From assembly GCA_947629955.1 (NCBI GenBank), contig CANRFT010000004.1, positions 26,263 to 90,262 on the forward strand: DNA of 64,000 nt. Direction: 5' to 3'. The notes under the pieces are model-generated. The model was not told the DNA's origin, searched no databases, and was given only the letters and a program-made list of their open reading frames with translations. This document shows positions 42,273 to 50,906 of the stretch, piece by piece (position 1 is the stretch's first letter; the number at the start of each line of letters is the position of its first letter). The stretch comes from an uncultured Oscillospiraceae bacterium (GTDB lineage: Bacteria; Bacillota; Clostridia; Oscillospirales; Oscillospiraceae). The position numbers and the translations under genes were made by a program.

Positions 42273-43208
42273 ATGAAACGGACCGAGTATCCCATCCATT
42301 CGGATTTCCGGGCCTGGGCGCACATGCACCCGCCCCTGAACCGGGCGGCGGTCCCGGTGATGCAGAAGCTCCTGGGCACGCTGTTCGACCGGCAAAAGTC
42401 TGCCGCCGGCCTGGCCGTAGAGCGGAAGACCATCCCTGTGGGGGACGGAGTCTCTATCCGTGCGCTCTGGTATGTTCCCGAGGGGATCGGGGAGGACGCC
42501 CCCTGCCTGGTGGATTTCCACGGCGGGGGCTTTGTCCTCCCTGCCGCGCCCTATCACTACAGTTTGGCCCGGGAGTATGCCCGGCGCTGTAAATGCAAGG
42601 TCCTGTTCCCGGAGTACCGGCTGGCCCCCAGGTATCCTTTTCCCGCCGCGCCGGAGGACTGCTTCTCGGCCTATTCCTGGGCGCTGGCCAGCGCCGGGGA
42701 GCTGGGGATAGACCCCGCCCGCACAGCGGTGGCAGGAGACAGCGCCGGCGGGGAGCTGGCGGCGGTGGTCTGCCTGATGGCGAAGGAGCGCGGCGTGCCC
42801 ATGCCCTGCGGGCAAATGCTGGTCTACCCTGTCACCGGGGCGGAGGGGACGGAGTCCCGGAGGAAATACACGGACACGCCGATGTGCAACAGCAGGGACA
42901 TGGAAAAGTACGAGGCATATTATCTCAATGACCCTGCCGCCGGGGAGCATATCTGGTCCGCCCCCATCGATGCCGAGTCCCTGGCGGATGTGCCGCCCGC
43001 CTATATCGAGACCGCCGAGTTCGACTGCCTCCGGGATGACGGTATTCTCTACGCCCGAAGGCTGGAGCGGGAGGGGGTGCCGGTGGAGCTCAACAATACC
43101 GAGGGTACCATGCACGGCTTCGACATCGTGCTGGACAGCCCCATCGTTCGTTCCTGCGTGGACCGGCGGATCGGGTTTTTGAAACGAATCTTCAGGGAAG
43201 AGGAGTGA
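42273..43208 (+). CDS. Alpha/beta hydrolase, hormone-sensitive-lipase (HSL) family esterase
   Basis: The 311-aa product starts at ATG 42273, preceded by GGAGGAG. It has the oxyanion motif HGGGF, the nucleophile elbow GDSAGGE, and late Asp and His (ETAEFDCLRDD; TMHGFDIV). It probably removes acetyl or other acyl groups from substrates, possibly decorations on the oligosaccharides handled by the preceding genes. Its placement directly after the GH36 gene suggests the same operon. Confidence 0.88.
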   Translation: MKRTEYPIHSDFRAWAHMHPPLNRAAVPVMQKLLGTLFDRQKSAAGLAVERKTIPVGDGVSIRALWYVPEGIGEDAPCLVDFHGGGFVLPAAPYHYSLAREYARRCKCKVLFPEYRLAPRYPFPAAPEDCFSAYSWALASAGELGIDPARTAVAGDSAGGELAAVVCLMAKERGVPMPCGQMLVYPVTGAEGTESRRKYTDTPMCNSRDMEKYEAYYLNDPAAGEHIWSAPIDAESLADVPPAYIETAEFDCLRDDGILYARRLEREGVPVELNNTEGTMHGFDIVLDSPIVRSCVDRRIGFLKRIFREEE

Positions 43209-43213
43209 TCGGC

Positions 43214-43432
43214 ATGTTCCGCTTCAAAAAGAGGACCGTCTCCGGCTTCGACCCCGCCGAAAAGATCCCCGTTATCCGCGCCAGCATCTGCACGGGGGAA
43301 AAGACCGTCGGCTATCGGGATGGACCGGGCGGAAAATTCACCGAGGTCATGCTGATCCGCAATGACAGGGACCTGCGGGAATTTCTTGACGCCTACGGCT
43401 TCCGGGAGGAGGACCTCACCCACGAGTGGTGA
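43214..43432 (+). CDS. Small conserved-type protein of unknown function, 72 aa
   Basis: ATG 43214 has AGGAG 8 nt upstream; a GTG at 43205 overlaps the esterase stop. The product is a compact FRFKKRT...IRASICTGEKTVGYRDG... protein. I recall relatives labelled aspartate dehydrogenase in Clostridia, but no dinucleotide-binding fold can fit in 72 residues, so that label should not be used. Confidence 0.65.
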   Translation: MFRFKKRTVSGFDPAEKIPVIRASICTGEKTVGYRDGPGGKFTEVMLIRNDRDLREFLDAYGFREEDLTHEW

Positions 43433-43502
43433 GTCCCACAAAGGTGCTGTCCTGGATGGAAAGGCTGCGGACGGGGAGCAGCGGCCGGAGGACTTCTCCG
43501 GC

Positions 43503-43667
43503 GTGCTCACCGTCAACGCCGCCGAGGGAGGCGGGCCGGTGGTAAAGCCGGATCAGCCCCCGATGGGCATCAGCAACTACAGCGAGGAGGAGCTGATCGG
43601 CAAGCTGGGCAAGAAACTGCTGCTGAAGATGATGGCTCGGCTGCTCCTCGGCCAGCTGGGCCTGTGA
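43503..43667 (+). CDS. Possible small protein, 54 aa
   Basis: GTG start with GGAGG about 11 nt upstream; the frame is open far upstream as well. The C-terminal half is a basic amphipathic helix (IGKLGKKLLLKMMARLLLGQ). It might be a small membrane-associated peptide or a chance frame between two genes. Confidence 0.3.
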   Translation: MLTVNAAEGGGPVVKPDQPPMGISNYSEEELIGKLGKKLLLKMMARLLLGQLGL

Positions 43668-43692
43668 TGAAAAGCGCCTGGAGGTGACCCCT

Positions 43693-45846
43693 GTGAGCGA
43701 TCTGCTGGAACAACTGAACAGCGCCCAGCGGGAGGCTGTCACCTCCACCGAGGGGTTCGTGCGGGTCATCGCCGGGGCGGGCTCGGGCAAGACGAGGGCG
43801 CTGTCCCACCGGTTCGCCTGGCTGGTGAACGAGCTGGGCATCCTGCCGGGGAACATCCTGTGCGTCACCTTTACGAATAAGTCCGCCCACGAGATGCGCC
43901 AGCGCATCCACGCCCTCACCGGGGACAACGATACCGGCTTCATCAACACCTTCCACGGTTTCTGCGTGTCCATCCTCCAGGAGGACAGCCATGCGGTCCA
44001 GTACCCCAAAAGCTTTCTGGTGCTGGACAACTCGGATATCGACGACATGCTCCGCATCATCTATGAGGAGCGGGGGCTGTCCCTGCGGGACATGACCTTT
44101 TCCGCTGCCCGGGACATGATCGAGATCCAGAAGCTGTTCAAGCGGCCTGACTACTATCTGGACATGATCGCCCTGTCCCTGGACGAGTTGAAGGAGAAAT
44201 ATGACCGGGCCGTGGGGGCCAGGGACGTCATCTTCTACGGCTACCTGTACCAGGAGAAGAAGTGCTTCGGCCTGGACTACAACGACCTCATCAAATTCAC
44301 CCTGTATATCTTCAAAGAACACGAGGACATCAAGCTCAAGTGGCAGCAGCGGCTGGAGTACATCATGATCGACGAGTTTCAGGACATCGACCAGCTCCAG
44401 TACGAGCTGATGGAGGCCCTGTGCGGCTATCACAAAAACCTGTTCATCGTGGGGGACCCGGACCAGACCATCTACACCTGGCGTGGGGCCAACGTGAAGT
44501 ACCTGCTGGACTTCGACAAGCACTTTGCCCCGTGCAAAACCATTATGATGATGGAGAACTACCGCTCCACCCCGGAGATCATCGCGGCGGCCAACTCCCT
44601 CATCGACAAGAACCGGAACCGGCTGAAAAAGGACCTGATCCCCACCCTGCCCTCCGGCGAGGAGGTGCTGTGCGGCTACGCCGGCACCGCCGAGGAGGAG
44701 GCCGCCCAGATCGCCGAGCGGGCCCGCCTGCTCCACGAGCGGGGGGTCCCCTGGGGGGACATGGCGGTGCTCTACCGGGCCCACTACGTCACCCGGACGG
44801 TGGAGGAGGCCTTCCTCCGGGAGAAGCTGCCCTATCACATCTACAGCGGGGTGCAGTTTTTCGCCCGGAAGGAGGTCAAGGACGCCCTCAGCTACCTGCG
44901 CATCATTGCCTACAAGGACGACCTGTCCTTCCTCCGGGTGGCCAACGTGCCCAAGCGGAACCTGGGCAAGCGTCGGATGGCTTTTTTGCGGGACTACGCT
45001 GCCCAGCACCGCTACACCCTCTACGAGGCCCTGACCCGGACTCTGGAGGACGACATCTTCAAGGGCACCAGAGCCGCCTCCCTGGTCTCCTTGGTGGAGC
45101 GGTACGCCGCCGGGTACGAGGGTCGGCCCGTGTCCGAGGTGCTCTCTGCCCTCTTGAACGACAGCGGCTACGAGAAGATGCTCCGCACTGAGGGGGCCCA
45201 GGACCGGCTGGACGACCTGGCAGAGCTGAAGCAGTCCGTCCACGAGTACGAGACCACCTGCGGCGAGGAGGTCACGCTGGAGCACTATCTGTCCCACGTG
45301 GCCCTGCTCACCAACGCCGACGAGGCCGACACCGGGGACAGGATCAAAATGATGACCGTCCACGCCGCCAAGGGGCTGGAGTTCCCCTATGTGTTCCTCT
45401 GCGGCATGAACGAGGGGATCTTCCCCTCCCGGAAGACCGCAACCCTGGCGGGGATGGAGGAGGAGCGCCGCCTGGCCTTTGTGGCCATGACGAGGGCAAA
45501 AAAGGCCCTCTACCTCTCCGAGGCGGGGGGCCGGACCTTCGACAACGCCCCCCGGTATCCCTCCCGGTTCCTGCTGGACATCGACCCTGCCCTGCTCACC
45601 TTCACCCAGCCGCCGCCCCAGGGGCTGGTGGAGGAGGCCCGGAGCTGGATCGAGGCCAGCGCCCGGGCCCTGCCGGAGAACGCGGAGGCGTACATCTTCC
45701 CCGTGGGGACGAGGGTGCGCCACCCCCTGTTCGGGGAGGGCGCCGTGCTGGATGTGGACCGGGACAAATCCGCCCACCTGGTGCGGTTTGACGGCATGGC
45801 CACCCCCCGGATGATCTCCTTCAAGGCGAAGCTGGAGCGGATATAA
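43693..45846 (+). CDS. UvrD/PcrA-type superfamily 1 DNA helicase
   Basis: GTG 43693 is favoured because GGAGG lies 8 nt upstream; GTG 43684 is alternative. The 717-aa product has Q-motif LNSAQREAV, Walker A AGAGSGKT, motif II IDEFQDID (the usual DExx box), GDPDQTIYTWRGA, motif IV region MMENYRST and late TVHAAKGLEFPYVFLCGMNE and VAMTRAKKAL. A C-terminal GTRVRHPLFGEGAVL Tudor-like module, also found in PcrA, binds RNA polymerase. It acts in nucleotide excision repair and replication restart. A bidirectional terminator follows. Confidence 0.93.
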   Translation: MSDLLEQLNSAQREAVTSTEGFVRVIAGAGSGKTRALSHRFAWLVNELGILPGNILCVTFTNKSAHEMRQRIHALTGDNDTGFINTFHGFCVSILQEDSHAVQYPKSFLVLDNSDIDDMLRIIYEERGLSLRDMTFSAARDMIEIQKLFKRPDYYLDMIALSLDELKEKYDRAVGARDVIFYGYLYQEKKCFGLDYNDLIKFTLYIFKEHEDIKLKWQQRLEYIMIDEFQDIDQLQYELMEALCGYHKNLFIVGDPDQTIYTWRGANVKYLLDFDKHFAPCKTIMMMENYRSTPEIIAAANSLIDKNRNRLKKDLIPTLPSGEEVLCGYAGTAEEEAAQIAERARLLHERGVPWGDMAVLYRAHYVTRTVEEAFLREKLPYHIYSGVQFFARKEVKDALSYLRIIAYKDDLSFLRVANVPKRNLGKRRMAFLRDYAAQHRYTLYEALTRTLEDDIFKGTRAASLVSLVERYAAGYEGRPVSEVLSALLNDSGYEKMLRTEGAQDRLDDLAELKQSVHEYETTCGEEVTLEHYLSHVALLTNADEADTGDRIKMMTVHAAKGLEFPYVFLCGMNEGIFPSRKTATLAGMEEERRLAFVAMTRAKKALYLSEAGGRTFDNAPRYPSRFLLDIDPALLTFTQPPPQGLVEEARSWIEASARALPENAEAYIFPVGTRVRHPLFGEGAVLDVDRDKSAHLVRFDGMATPRMISFKAKLERI

Positions 45847-45892
45847 AAAAGAGACGGCGCAGTTCACTTGGACTGCGCCGCCTCTTTTTCTG
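45847..45892. terminator. Bidirectional terminator between helicase and hsp20
   Basis: CGGCGCAGT / ACTGCGCCG stem extended by AAGAG-CTCTT. A-run and T-run on the two sides give CTCTTTTTC on plus and CTCTTTTTT on minus. Confidence 0.92.
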
Positions 45893-45897
45893 TGCCG

Positions 45898-46353
45898 TTA
45901 TTCGATCTCCAGCCGCTTGGGCTCGGGCAGGACCGCCTGCTGCTTGGGCAGGGTCAGCTTCAGCACGCCGTTGTCGTACTTGGCCTTGATGTGGTCCACG
46001 TCCACGCCGGACACGTCGAACTGGCGGCTGTACTGGCCGTAGGAGCGCTCCACCCGCACGTACTTGGACTTCTTGTCCTCCTCCTCGTGCTCCGAGTGGC
46101 GCTCGGCCTGGATGGTGAGGACCCCGTCGTTCAGGTCCAGGTGGATGTCTTTCTTGTCGAAGCCGGGCAGGTCGGCCTCCAGCAGGAAGGAGTCGCCCTC
46201 GTCCTTGATGTCGGTCTTGAACTCGCTCAAGCCGCCGTCCCGGAAGAAGCTGTTGAAGGGCTCGCCGAAGAAGCGCTTCTCAAATTCGTCCATCTCCCGG
46301 AAGGGGTTGTAGGTCATCTGATTGCGGCGATTGAAGGGTCTCAGTTCAAACAT
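45898..46353 (-). CDS. Small heat-shock protein, Hsp20/alpha-crystallin family
   Basis: The 151-aa protein has an N-terminal arm and the alpha-crystallin domain: FLLEADLPGFDKKDIHLDLN, GVLTIQAERHSEHEEEDK, VRVERSYGQYSRQFDVSGVD. The GVLKLTLPK strand is followed by the C-terminal extension. It is an ATP-independent holdase for unfolding proteins. A perfect CIRCE operator upstream suggests HrcA control. Confidence 0.94.
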   Translation of the reverse strand: MFELRPFNRRNQMTYNPFREMDEFEKRFFGEPFNSFFRDGGLSEFKTDIKDEGDSFLLEADLPGFDKKDIHLDLNDGVLTIQAERHSEHEEEDKKSKYVRVERSYGQYSRQFDVSGVDVDHIKAKYDNGVLKLTLPKQQAVLPEPKRLEIE

Positions 46354-46443
46354 GGTAAATACCTCCGTTTTGTAGAATTTTGTTTTGATGGGTCGATGTC
46401 GCTGGGTCCTTTCTGATTACGCCCTTACTATATTCCCTGAAAT

Positions 46444-46472
46444 CGCATATTTTGTTGCACTGATTTGAACAA
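46444..46472 (-). promoter_or_regulatory. Candidate hsp20 promoter
   Basis: Minus strand: TTGTTC (46467-46472), 17-bp spacer, TATGCG (46444-46449). It is weaker than the others in the window. It lies 10 bp downstream of the CIRCE dyad and about 90 bp before the start codon. Confidence 0.4.
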
Positions 46473-46482
46473 ACTGTAAATT

Positions 46483-46509
46483 TTAGCACTCTCAAGCCGA
46501 GAGTGCTAA
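46483..46509. promoter_or_regulatory. Perfect CIRCE operator (HrcA site)
   Basis: TTAGCACTC-9 nt-GAGTGCTAA, identical to the CIRCE consensus in both arms. It lies 130 bp upstream of hsp20, between that gene and the terminator of the next one. It predicts heat-induced expression through HrcA, which is not encoded in this window. Confidence 0.93.
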
Positions 46510-46517
46510 AACACCGC

Positions 46518-46547
46518 GAAAAGGGAGGGGCCCGTCGGGCCCCTCCC
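46518..46547 (-). terminator. Terminator after the membrane protein gene
   Basis: Minus strand GGGAGGGGCCC / GGGCCCCTCCC stem followed by TTTTCGC, about 20 bp past the stop of the 46569 gene. Confidence 0.75.
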
Positions 46548-46568
46548 GCGCTGTCGATATGGTTTTCA

Positions 46569-48257
46569 CTATCCCAGGGTCAAAGCGTAGGCGTCCACGA
46601 TGGGTCCCTCCGCCTGGCCGGCCGGGGCATGGGTGATGGTCACCCGGTCGCCCACATTGAGGACGATCACGTTCCGGTCCTGCTCCGCCGAGAGGGCGTA
46701 GAACACGTCCTCCCCGGTCAGGCGGATATAGTACCAACTGGTGCCGCTGAGCACGGCGGTGCGGATCTCGGCCACGGTGCCGCTGGACTCCTCCTGGTCC
46801 GCCGGCAGGCCGGGCTCCTGGGTGACCCCCCGGTCGGAGAGCATCTGCACGTAGGTCCGCTCGCAGGCGGACACGGTGGAGCCGGTGGCCACCAGCTGAT
46901 ACTGGGCCACGTTGACCATGGCGTAGCTCTTCACCAGATTGGTGGCATCCATCAGGGGGATGAAGTAGGTGGGCTGGCCGGAGATGTTCAGCAGCAGGGG
47001 GAAGGTGGCGGTGTATCCCAGGTCCTGGACCACGCCCCGGGCGGAGGCCATGGCGGCGGTCTCGGTGGCGCCGGGGGCCACGTAGTAGTGGGTCTCCTTG
47101 GTGCGCATATTGCACAGCAGGAAGCCCAGGTTGGACTGGTCCGCATTGGCGGAGGTGACCCCGGTGTACACATACACGTCGTCGTTCATGGCGATATAGT
47201 TATAGCCCTCGGTGGTCATGGTCACGTCCCGCTGGCCCAGAATGGAGTTGATGAAGCCGTTGATGAGGGTGCCGTGGTAGTCGTACTGCTCCATGATGAG
47301 GGCAGGGGTATACAGGGTGTCCACCCAGGAGGGGACCTCCTCATAGTACTGGCTCTCGCCGGTGACGGCGTCCACCAGCACCGCCCCCCGGATGTCCCGG
47401 CCGCCGAACAGGCCGATGGTCTTCACCAGTCTTGGGGCGATCCACCAGGGGTGGCCGTCCTCGTCGATCTCGAACTCCGGGGTGGAGAACATCATGGTGG
47501 GGTAGTGGAACCGCAGATGCCGGTAGATGTTCCGGTTCAGGGGCTCGGAGAAGGAGTACTTGATCCCTTCGTCCAGGCGGGTGACGGTGGCCTCCTGGGT
47601 CACCATGTCCACCACCACATAGGCGGGCAGGCCCCGGTCCCGGTTGGTGAACCACTTGATCAGGTCGGCGTAGGCGATGGGGGCCACCCGGACGGGCCGG
47701 CCCTGGTAGTTGATCTGGGTGGAGTCGTTGGAGTACTCGTACTGGCTCACCATGTCGCTGAGGGTGCCCATCTGCCGGTCCCCCAGGTAGTTGGCGGAGT
47801 CCCGGTCCAGGGTGGGGATGTCGTTGAAGGAGATCTGGGCCACGTCGGAGGCGAAGTCGCCGGTCTGAACGGTGAGCAGGTCCCGGTAGGCCGCCGCCCG
47901 GAACAGGGGCATGGAGGCGATCTCCCCGATGAGGGCGGCCAGCAGCACCAGCGCCAGCACGATGATCACCGGCAGGCAGTGCTTTTTCAAAAAGTCCCAG
48001 CCGTCCCGCAGTTTAGGCCGCGCGGAGCTCTCCAGCCGCTCCCGCAGGTCCCCTCCGGCCGTGATGAGGACGACGCACACGATATACACCACGCACAGGA
48101 ACACCAGGAATCCGTAGAAGTCGCCGTCGTGGGGGTTGATGGCGGGCAGAGACACATAAAAATAGATGAACCCCGCCAGGATGGTGACGATCAGGCTGAA
48201 CACGATCCGTCCGGCCTTGCCCTGGGGCAGATGGGGCCTTGCTTTTCCGTTTTTCAT
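46569..48257 (-). CDS. Membrane protein with large extracytoplasmic domain, unknown function (562 aa)
   Basis: Three predicted membrane helices (18-37, 48-67, 94-113) are followed by about 450 residues without hydrophobic anchors. This part is rich in aromatic residues and beta-type patterns (AYVVVDMVTQEATVTRLDEG, FEIDEDGHPWWIAPRL) and ends in a small OB-like region (AEIRTAVLSGTSWYYIRL). The domain repeatedly pairs short strands like a beta-propeller or PepSY-like fold, but I cannot name it. RBS GGGAGGG. It is monocistronic by the surrounding terminators. Confidence 0.75.
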   Translation of the reverse strand: MKNGKARPHLPQGKAGRIVFSLIVTILAGFIYFYVSLPAINPHDGDFYGFLVFLCVVYIVCVVLITAGGDLRERLESSARPKLRDGWDFLKKHCLPVIIVLALVLLAALIGEIASMPLFRAAAYRDLLTVQTGDFASDVAQISFNDIPTLDRDSANYLGDRQMGTLSDMVSQYEYSNDSTQINYQGRPVRVAPIAYADLIKWFTNRDRGLPAYVVVDMVTQEATVTRLDEGIKYSFSEPLNRNIYRHLRFHYPTMMFSTPEFEIDEDGHPWWIAPRLVKTIGLFGGRDIRGAVLVDAVTGESQYYEEVPSWVDTLYTPALIMEQYDYHGTLINGFINSILGQRDVTMTTEGYNYIAMNDDVYVYTGVTSANADQSNLGFLLCNMRTKETHYYVAPGATETAAMASARGVVQDLGYTATFPLLLNISGQPTYFIPLMDATNLVKSYAMVNVAQYQLVATGSTVSACERTYVQMLSDRGVTQEPGLPADQEESSGTVAEIRTAVLSGTSWYYIRLTGEDVFYALSAEQDRNVIVLNVGDRVTITHAPAGQAEGPIVDAYALTLG

Positions 48258-48557
48258 AGGTATGCCCTCCCGAATCGGTTTGATAGGGATATTTTAACAC
48301 AGCGAACCAGTTTTCACAACAGGAAAAGCGGCCCTGTCTCTGGGCCGCTTTCCTGGGGTCGGTACGAAATCTTTCAAATGAGGGGTCGAAAGGCCGAGAA
48401 AAATTTGTAATGGTGTAGTTTTACAAAGCAAATTGTCGACTCTGTATAGGTTTAGTATAACCGGGAAAACACAGAAAATCAAGCATTTTTTGAGCCTGAA
48501 TATTTCCTGACATATTGTTTTATAAAAGTACACTTATTCAAATGAGGAGGAACCCAA
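48258..48557. other. Divergent intergenic region (300 bp)
   Basis: It contains a hairpin at 48326-48353 (AAAGCGGCCC / GGGCCGCTTT, T-run on minus), of no clear use because no minus-strand gene ends there. An AT-rich part (48420-48550) probably holds the promoter of the LRR/SLH gene. TTGAGC-17-TATTGT around 48493-48521 is one candidate. No gene seen. Confidence 0.4.
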
Positions 48558-50177
48558 ATGAAGAAACGCGTCCTGACAGCTCTCCTGGCCCTTGTGATGG
48601 CGTTCACTCTGCTGCCCGGCGCGGCCCTGGCGGCCGGCGCCCACGTCAATGTCAACTCCCTGAGCTACAAGGTTACGAGTGACAATACGGTGACCATCAC
48701 GGGCTGCCCCACCACCGCCACGGGCACTCTGGACATCCCCGCCACCATCGGGGGCCTGCCCGTCACCAAAATCGGTAACAACGCATTTGACTACTGCGCT
48801 AAAATCACCTACGTCACGATCCCTTCCGGCGTGACGGTAGTGGACGATAGGGCATTTCGAAATTGCAAGTCGCTGTACGGTATCTCTATACCTGACACAG
48901 TGACGTCTATCGGGTATCAAGCCTTTCTTCAATGTTCCAGTCTGCTCAGTGTCAGGCTGCCCGAGGGGTTAAAACAAATCGAGGACGGTGCATTCAGGGG
49001 TTGTGAAAGTCTCGAGAGCGTCTATATCCCCGCCAGTGTTACCCAAATTGGATCGGGGTGTTTTAATCAGTGCTATAATTTGAAAAACGTTACCCTGCCC
49101 AAATCCGTTTCCAAAATAGGAGAGTATGCGTTCTGCGGTTGCGCCTTTGAATCCATTGTACTCCCCAGCAGTTTGGAAACGGTCGAAAAAGGCACTTTTT
49201 CGTACTGCGCAAACCTGGAATCTGTTTCGATCCCCAATGGCGTCAAAGAAATAGGTGCTGTTGCTTTTTCCGGTTCCGGCCTCAAAACCGTTACGCTTCC
49301 CGACAGCGTCACGAGCATCGGCAGCGGCGCCTTTGAAGAGTGCACCTCCCTCACCAGCGCGACCATCAACGGGGCCTTTACGGCATTGAGCGGCGGTGGG
49401 ATATTCGATGCCTGTTCGTCGCTGGAGACCGTCATCATCAACGCGCCCATTACCAGCATTGGAAACAACGGTGCGTTCGCATACTATAATCCCTTTAATG
49501 AATGCTTCAATTTGGAGACAATATACCTGCCGGGTACGCTTTATGAGGTCAAGATGAACACCTTTATCAGCACTTCCGCTCTCACCGACGTCTACTTCGC
49601 CGGCAGCGCCTACGACTGGGCCGGCGTGGGGATTGGCAGCAACAACGAGTATCTTACCGCCGCCAAGATCCACTACATCCCCTTCAAGGACGTGAAGCCG
49701 GGCGACTGGTTCTACAACTCGGTGGACTATGTGGTGGAGCACGGCCTGATGAACGGCACCGGCAGCACCACCTTTGCCCCCGACGGCGTCATCACCCGGG
49801 GCGAGATCCTGACCCTTCTGGCCCGCAACGCGGGGGTGGACACCGTCGGCGGGGCCACCTGGTACACAAAGGGCGTGGAGTGGGCCAAGAAAAACGGCGT
49901 GTCCGACGGTGAGGAGCCCTTGGAGCAAATCACCCGTGCGGAGCTGGCCACCCTGCTGTACCGCTGCGCCAACAGCCCCGCGGTGAGCACCAGCCAGATG
50001 AACAAATGGCCGGACGCGTCCTCTATCCCCACCAGTGAGGCTGCCTCTGCCATGGCCTGGTGCGTGGAGAACGGCATCATCAACGGCACCGGCGATGGCA
50101 AGCTGCTGCCCCTGGGCACTGCCAGCCGGAAGGAAGTGGCAGTCATGATCCAGCGGTATTGCGAGAAGCTGGCGTAA
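48558..50177 (+). CDS. Secreted leucine-rich-repeat (BspA-like) protein with SLH domains
   Basis: The 539-aa protein has a signal peptide (KKRVLTALLALVMAFTLLPG, then ALAA). About ten BspA-type repeats of the form IPxxVTxIGxxAFxxCxSL follow (about 65-330). A C-terminal pair or more of S-layer homology motifs starts at FKDVKPGDWFYNSVDYVVEHGLMNGTG-type sequence (about 375-539). SLH modules anchor the protein to cell-wall polymer; BspA repeats often bind host or neighbour proteins. RBS GAGGAGG. Followed by a strong terminator. Confidence 0.93.
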   Translation: MKKRVLTALLALVMAFTLLPGAALAAGAHVNVNSLSYKVTSDNTVTITGCPTTATGTLDIPATIGGLPVTKIGNNAFDYCAKITYVTIPSGVTVVDDRAFRNCKSLYGISIPDTVTSIGYQAFLQCSSLLSVRLPEGLKQIEDGAFRGCESLESVYIPASVTQIGSGCFNQCYNLKNVTLPKSVSKIGEYAFCGCAFESIVLPSSLETVEKGTFSYCANLESVSIPNGVKEIGAVAFSGSGLKTVTLPDSVTSIGSGAFEECTSLTSATINGAFTALSGGGIFDACSSLETVIINAPITSIGNNGAFAYYNPFNECFNLETIYLPGTLYEVKMNTFISTSALTDVYFAGSAYDWAGVGIGSNNEYLTAAKIHYIPFKDVKPGDWFYNSVDYVVEHGLMNGTGSTTFAPDGVITRGEILTLLARNAGVDTVGGATWYTKGVEWAKKNGVSDGEEPLEQITRAELATLLYRCANSPAVSTSQMNKWPDASSIPTSEAASAMAWCVENGIINGTGDGKLLPLGTASRKEVAVMIQRYCEKLA

Positions 50178-50189
50178 AAGGACAGCGAC

Positions 50190-50225
50190 GAGCCGCCTGT
50201 CGAAAGACAGGCGGCTCTCTTTTTA
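50190..50225 (+). terminator. Terminator after the LRR/SLH gene
   Basis: Perfect 12-bp stem GAGCCGCCTGTC / GACAGGCGGCTC with GAAA tetraloop, followed by TCTTTTTAT. Confidence 0.95.
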
Positions 50226-50240
50226 TGTCATGGGGACAGC

Positions 50241-50906
50241 TCAGAGCTCTTTCCGCCGGTAGATGGCGCAGGAGATGAAATAAGACGGCACCAGCAGCAG
50301 GAAGCACACCGCCACGAACAGGAAGGGGAGGGCCACCAGCAGCCCCATCATGTCCCGGCCCTCCAGCCAGTTGAGGGTGTCCATCAGCCACTCCGCGCCC
50401 CCCAGGGGCACCAGCCACAGGACAGCCAGCCCGATGAGGCCCATGAAAGTGGCGTAAAAGATGACTCTGGCCCGCTCCGCCCCGAACTTGTAGATCAGGG
50501 GCAGGATGATGGCGTTGAGCACCGCCCCCATCCCCAGGCAGAGGCACCCGGCCAGCAGGGTGGACAGGGCCTCCTCCAGGTCCCCCGCCAGCCAGAAGAC
50601 TCCGGCGGTGACCAGTTCCAGTACGGCCACCGCCCCCTGCATGATCAGCAGGGTGCAGTACCGGGCGGCCACGGTCCTGTTCCGGCTCACCGGCAGGGCG
50701 GCCCCGTAGGGCTCCCACTTGGCGGTGTAGTCCAGGTTGAAGCAGGTGAAGGGCAGCATGGCCGCCATCACCGAGAAGAACCCGACGGTGAAGGAAGGGC
50801 TCCACACGCCGAACACCGTCAGTCCCACATAGACGACGAGGATGATGAGATAGCTTTTCAGCACCTTGCGCAGGCCCAGAAAGTCCTTCAAAACCAGCCC
50901 TGTCAT
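50241..50906 (-). CDS. ABC-2-type transporter permease
   Basis: A 221-aa integral membrane protein from ATG 50906 with about six helices. MTGLVLKDFLGLRKVLKSYL at the start and a conserved-like LPFTCFNLDYTAKWEPYGAA turn are typical of the ABC-2 (BcrB-like) permeases paired with GntR/YtrA operons. Its start overlaps the stop of the ATPase gene (ATGA). Exported substrate unknown. Confidence 0.85.
   Translation of the reverse strand: MTGLVLKDFLGLRKVLKSYLIILVVYVGLTVFGVWSPSFTVGFFSVMAAMLPFTCFNLDYTAKWEPYGAALPVSRNRTVAARYCTLLIMQGAVAVLELVTAGVFWLAGDLEEALSTLLAGCLCLGMGAVLNAIILPLIYKFGAERARVIFYATFMGLIGLAVLWLVPLGGAEWLMDTLNWLEGRDMMGLLVALPFLFVAVCFLLLVPSYFISCAIYRRKEL

Noticed and set aside
43214..43432. Aspartate dehydrogenase label for the 72-aa protein
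   Set aside because: Too short for a dinucleotide-binding enzyme and lacks a GxGxxG motif.
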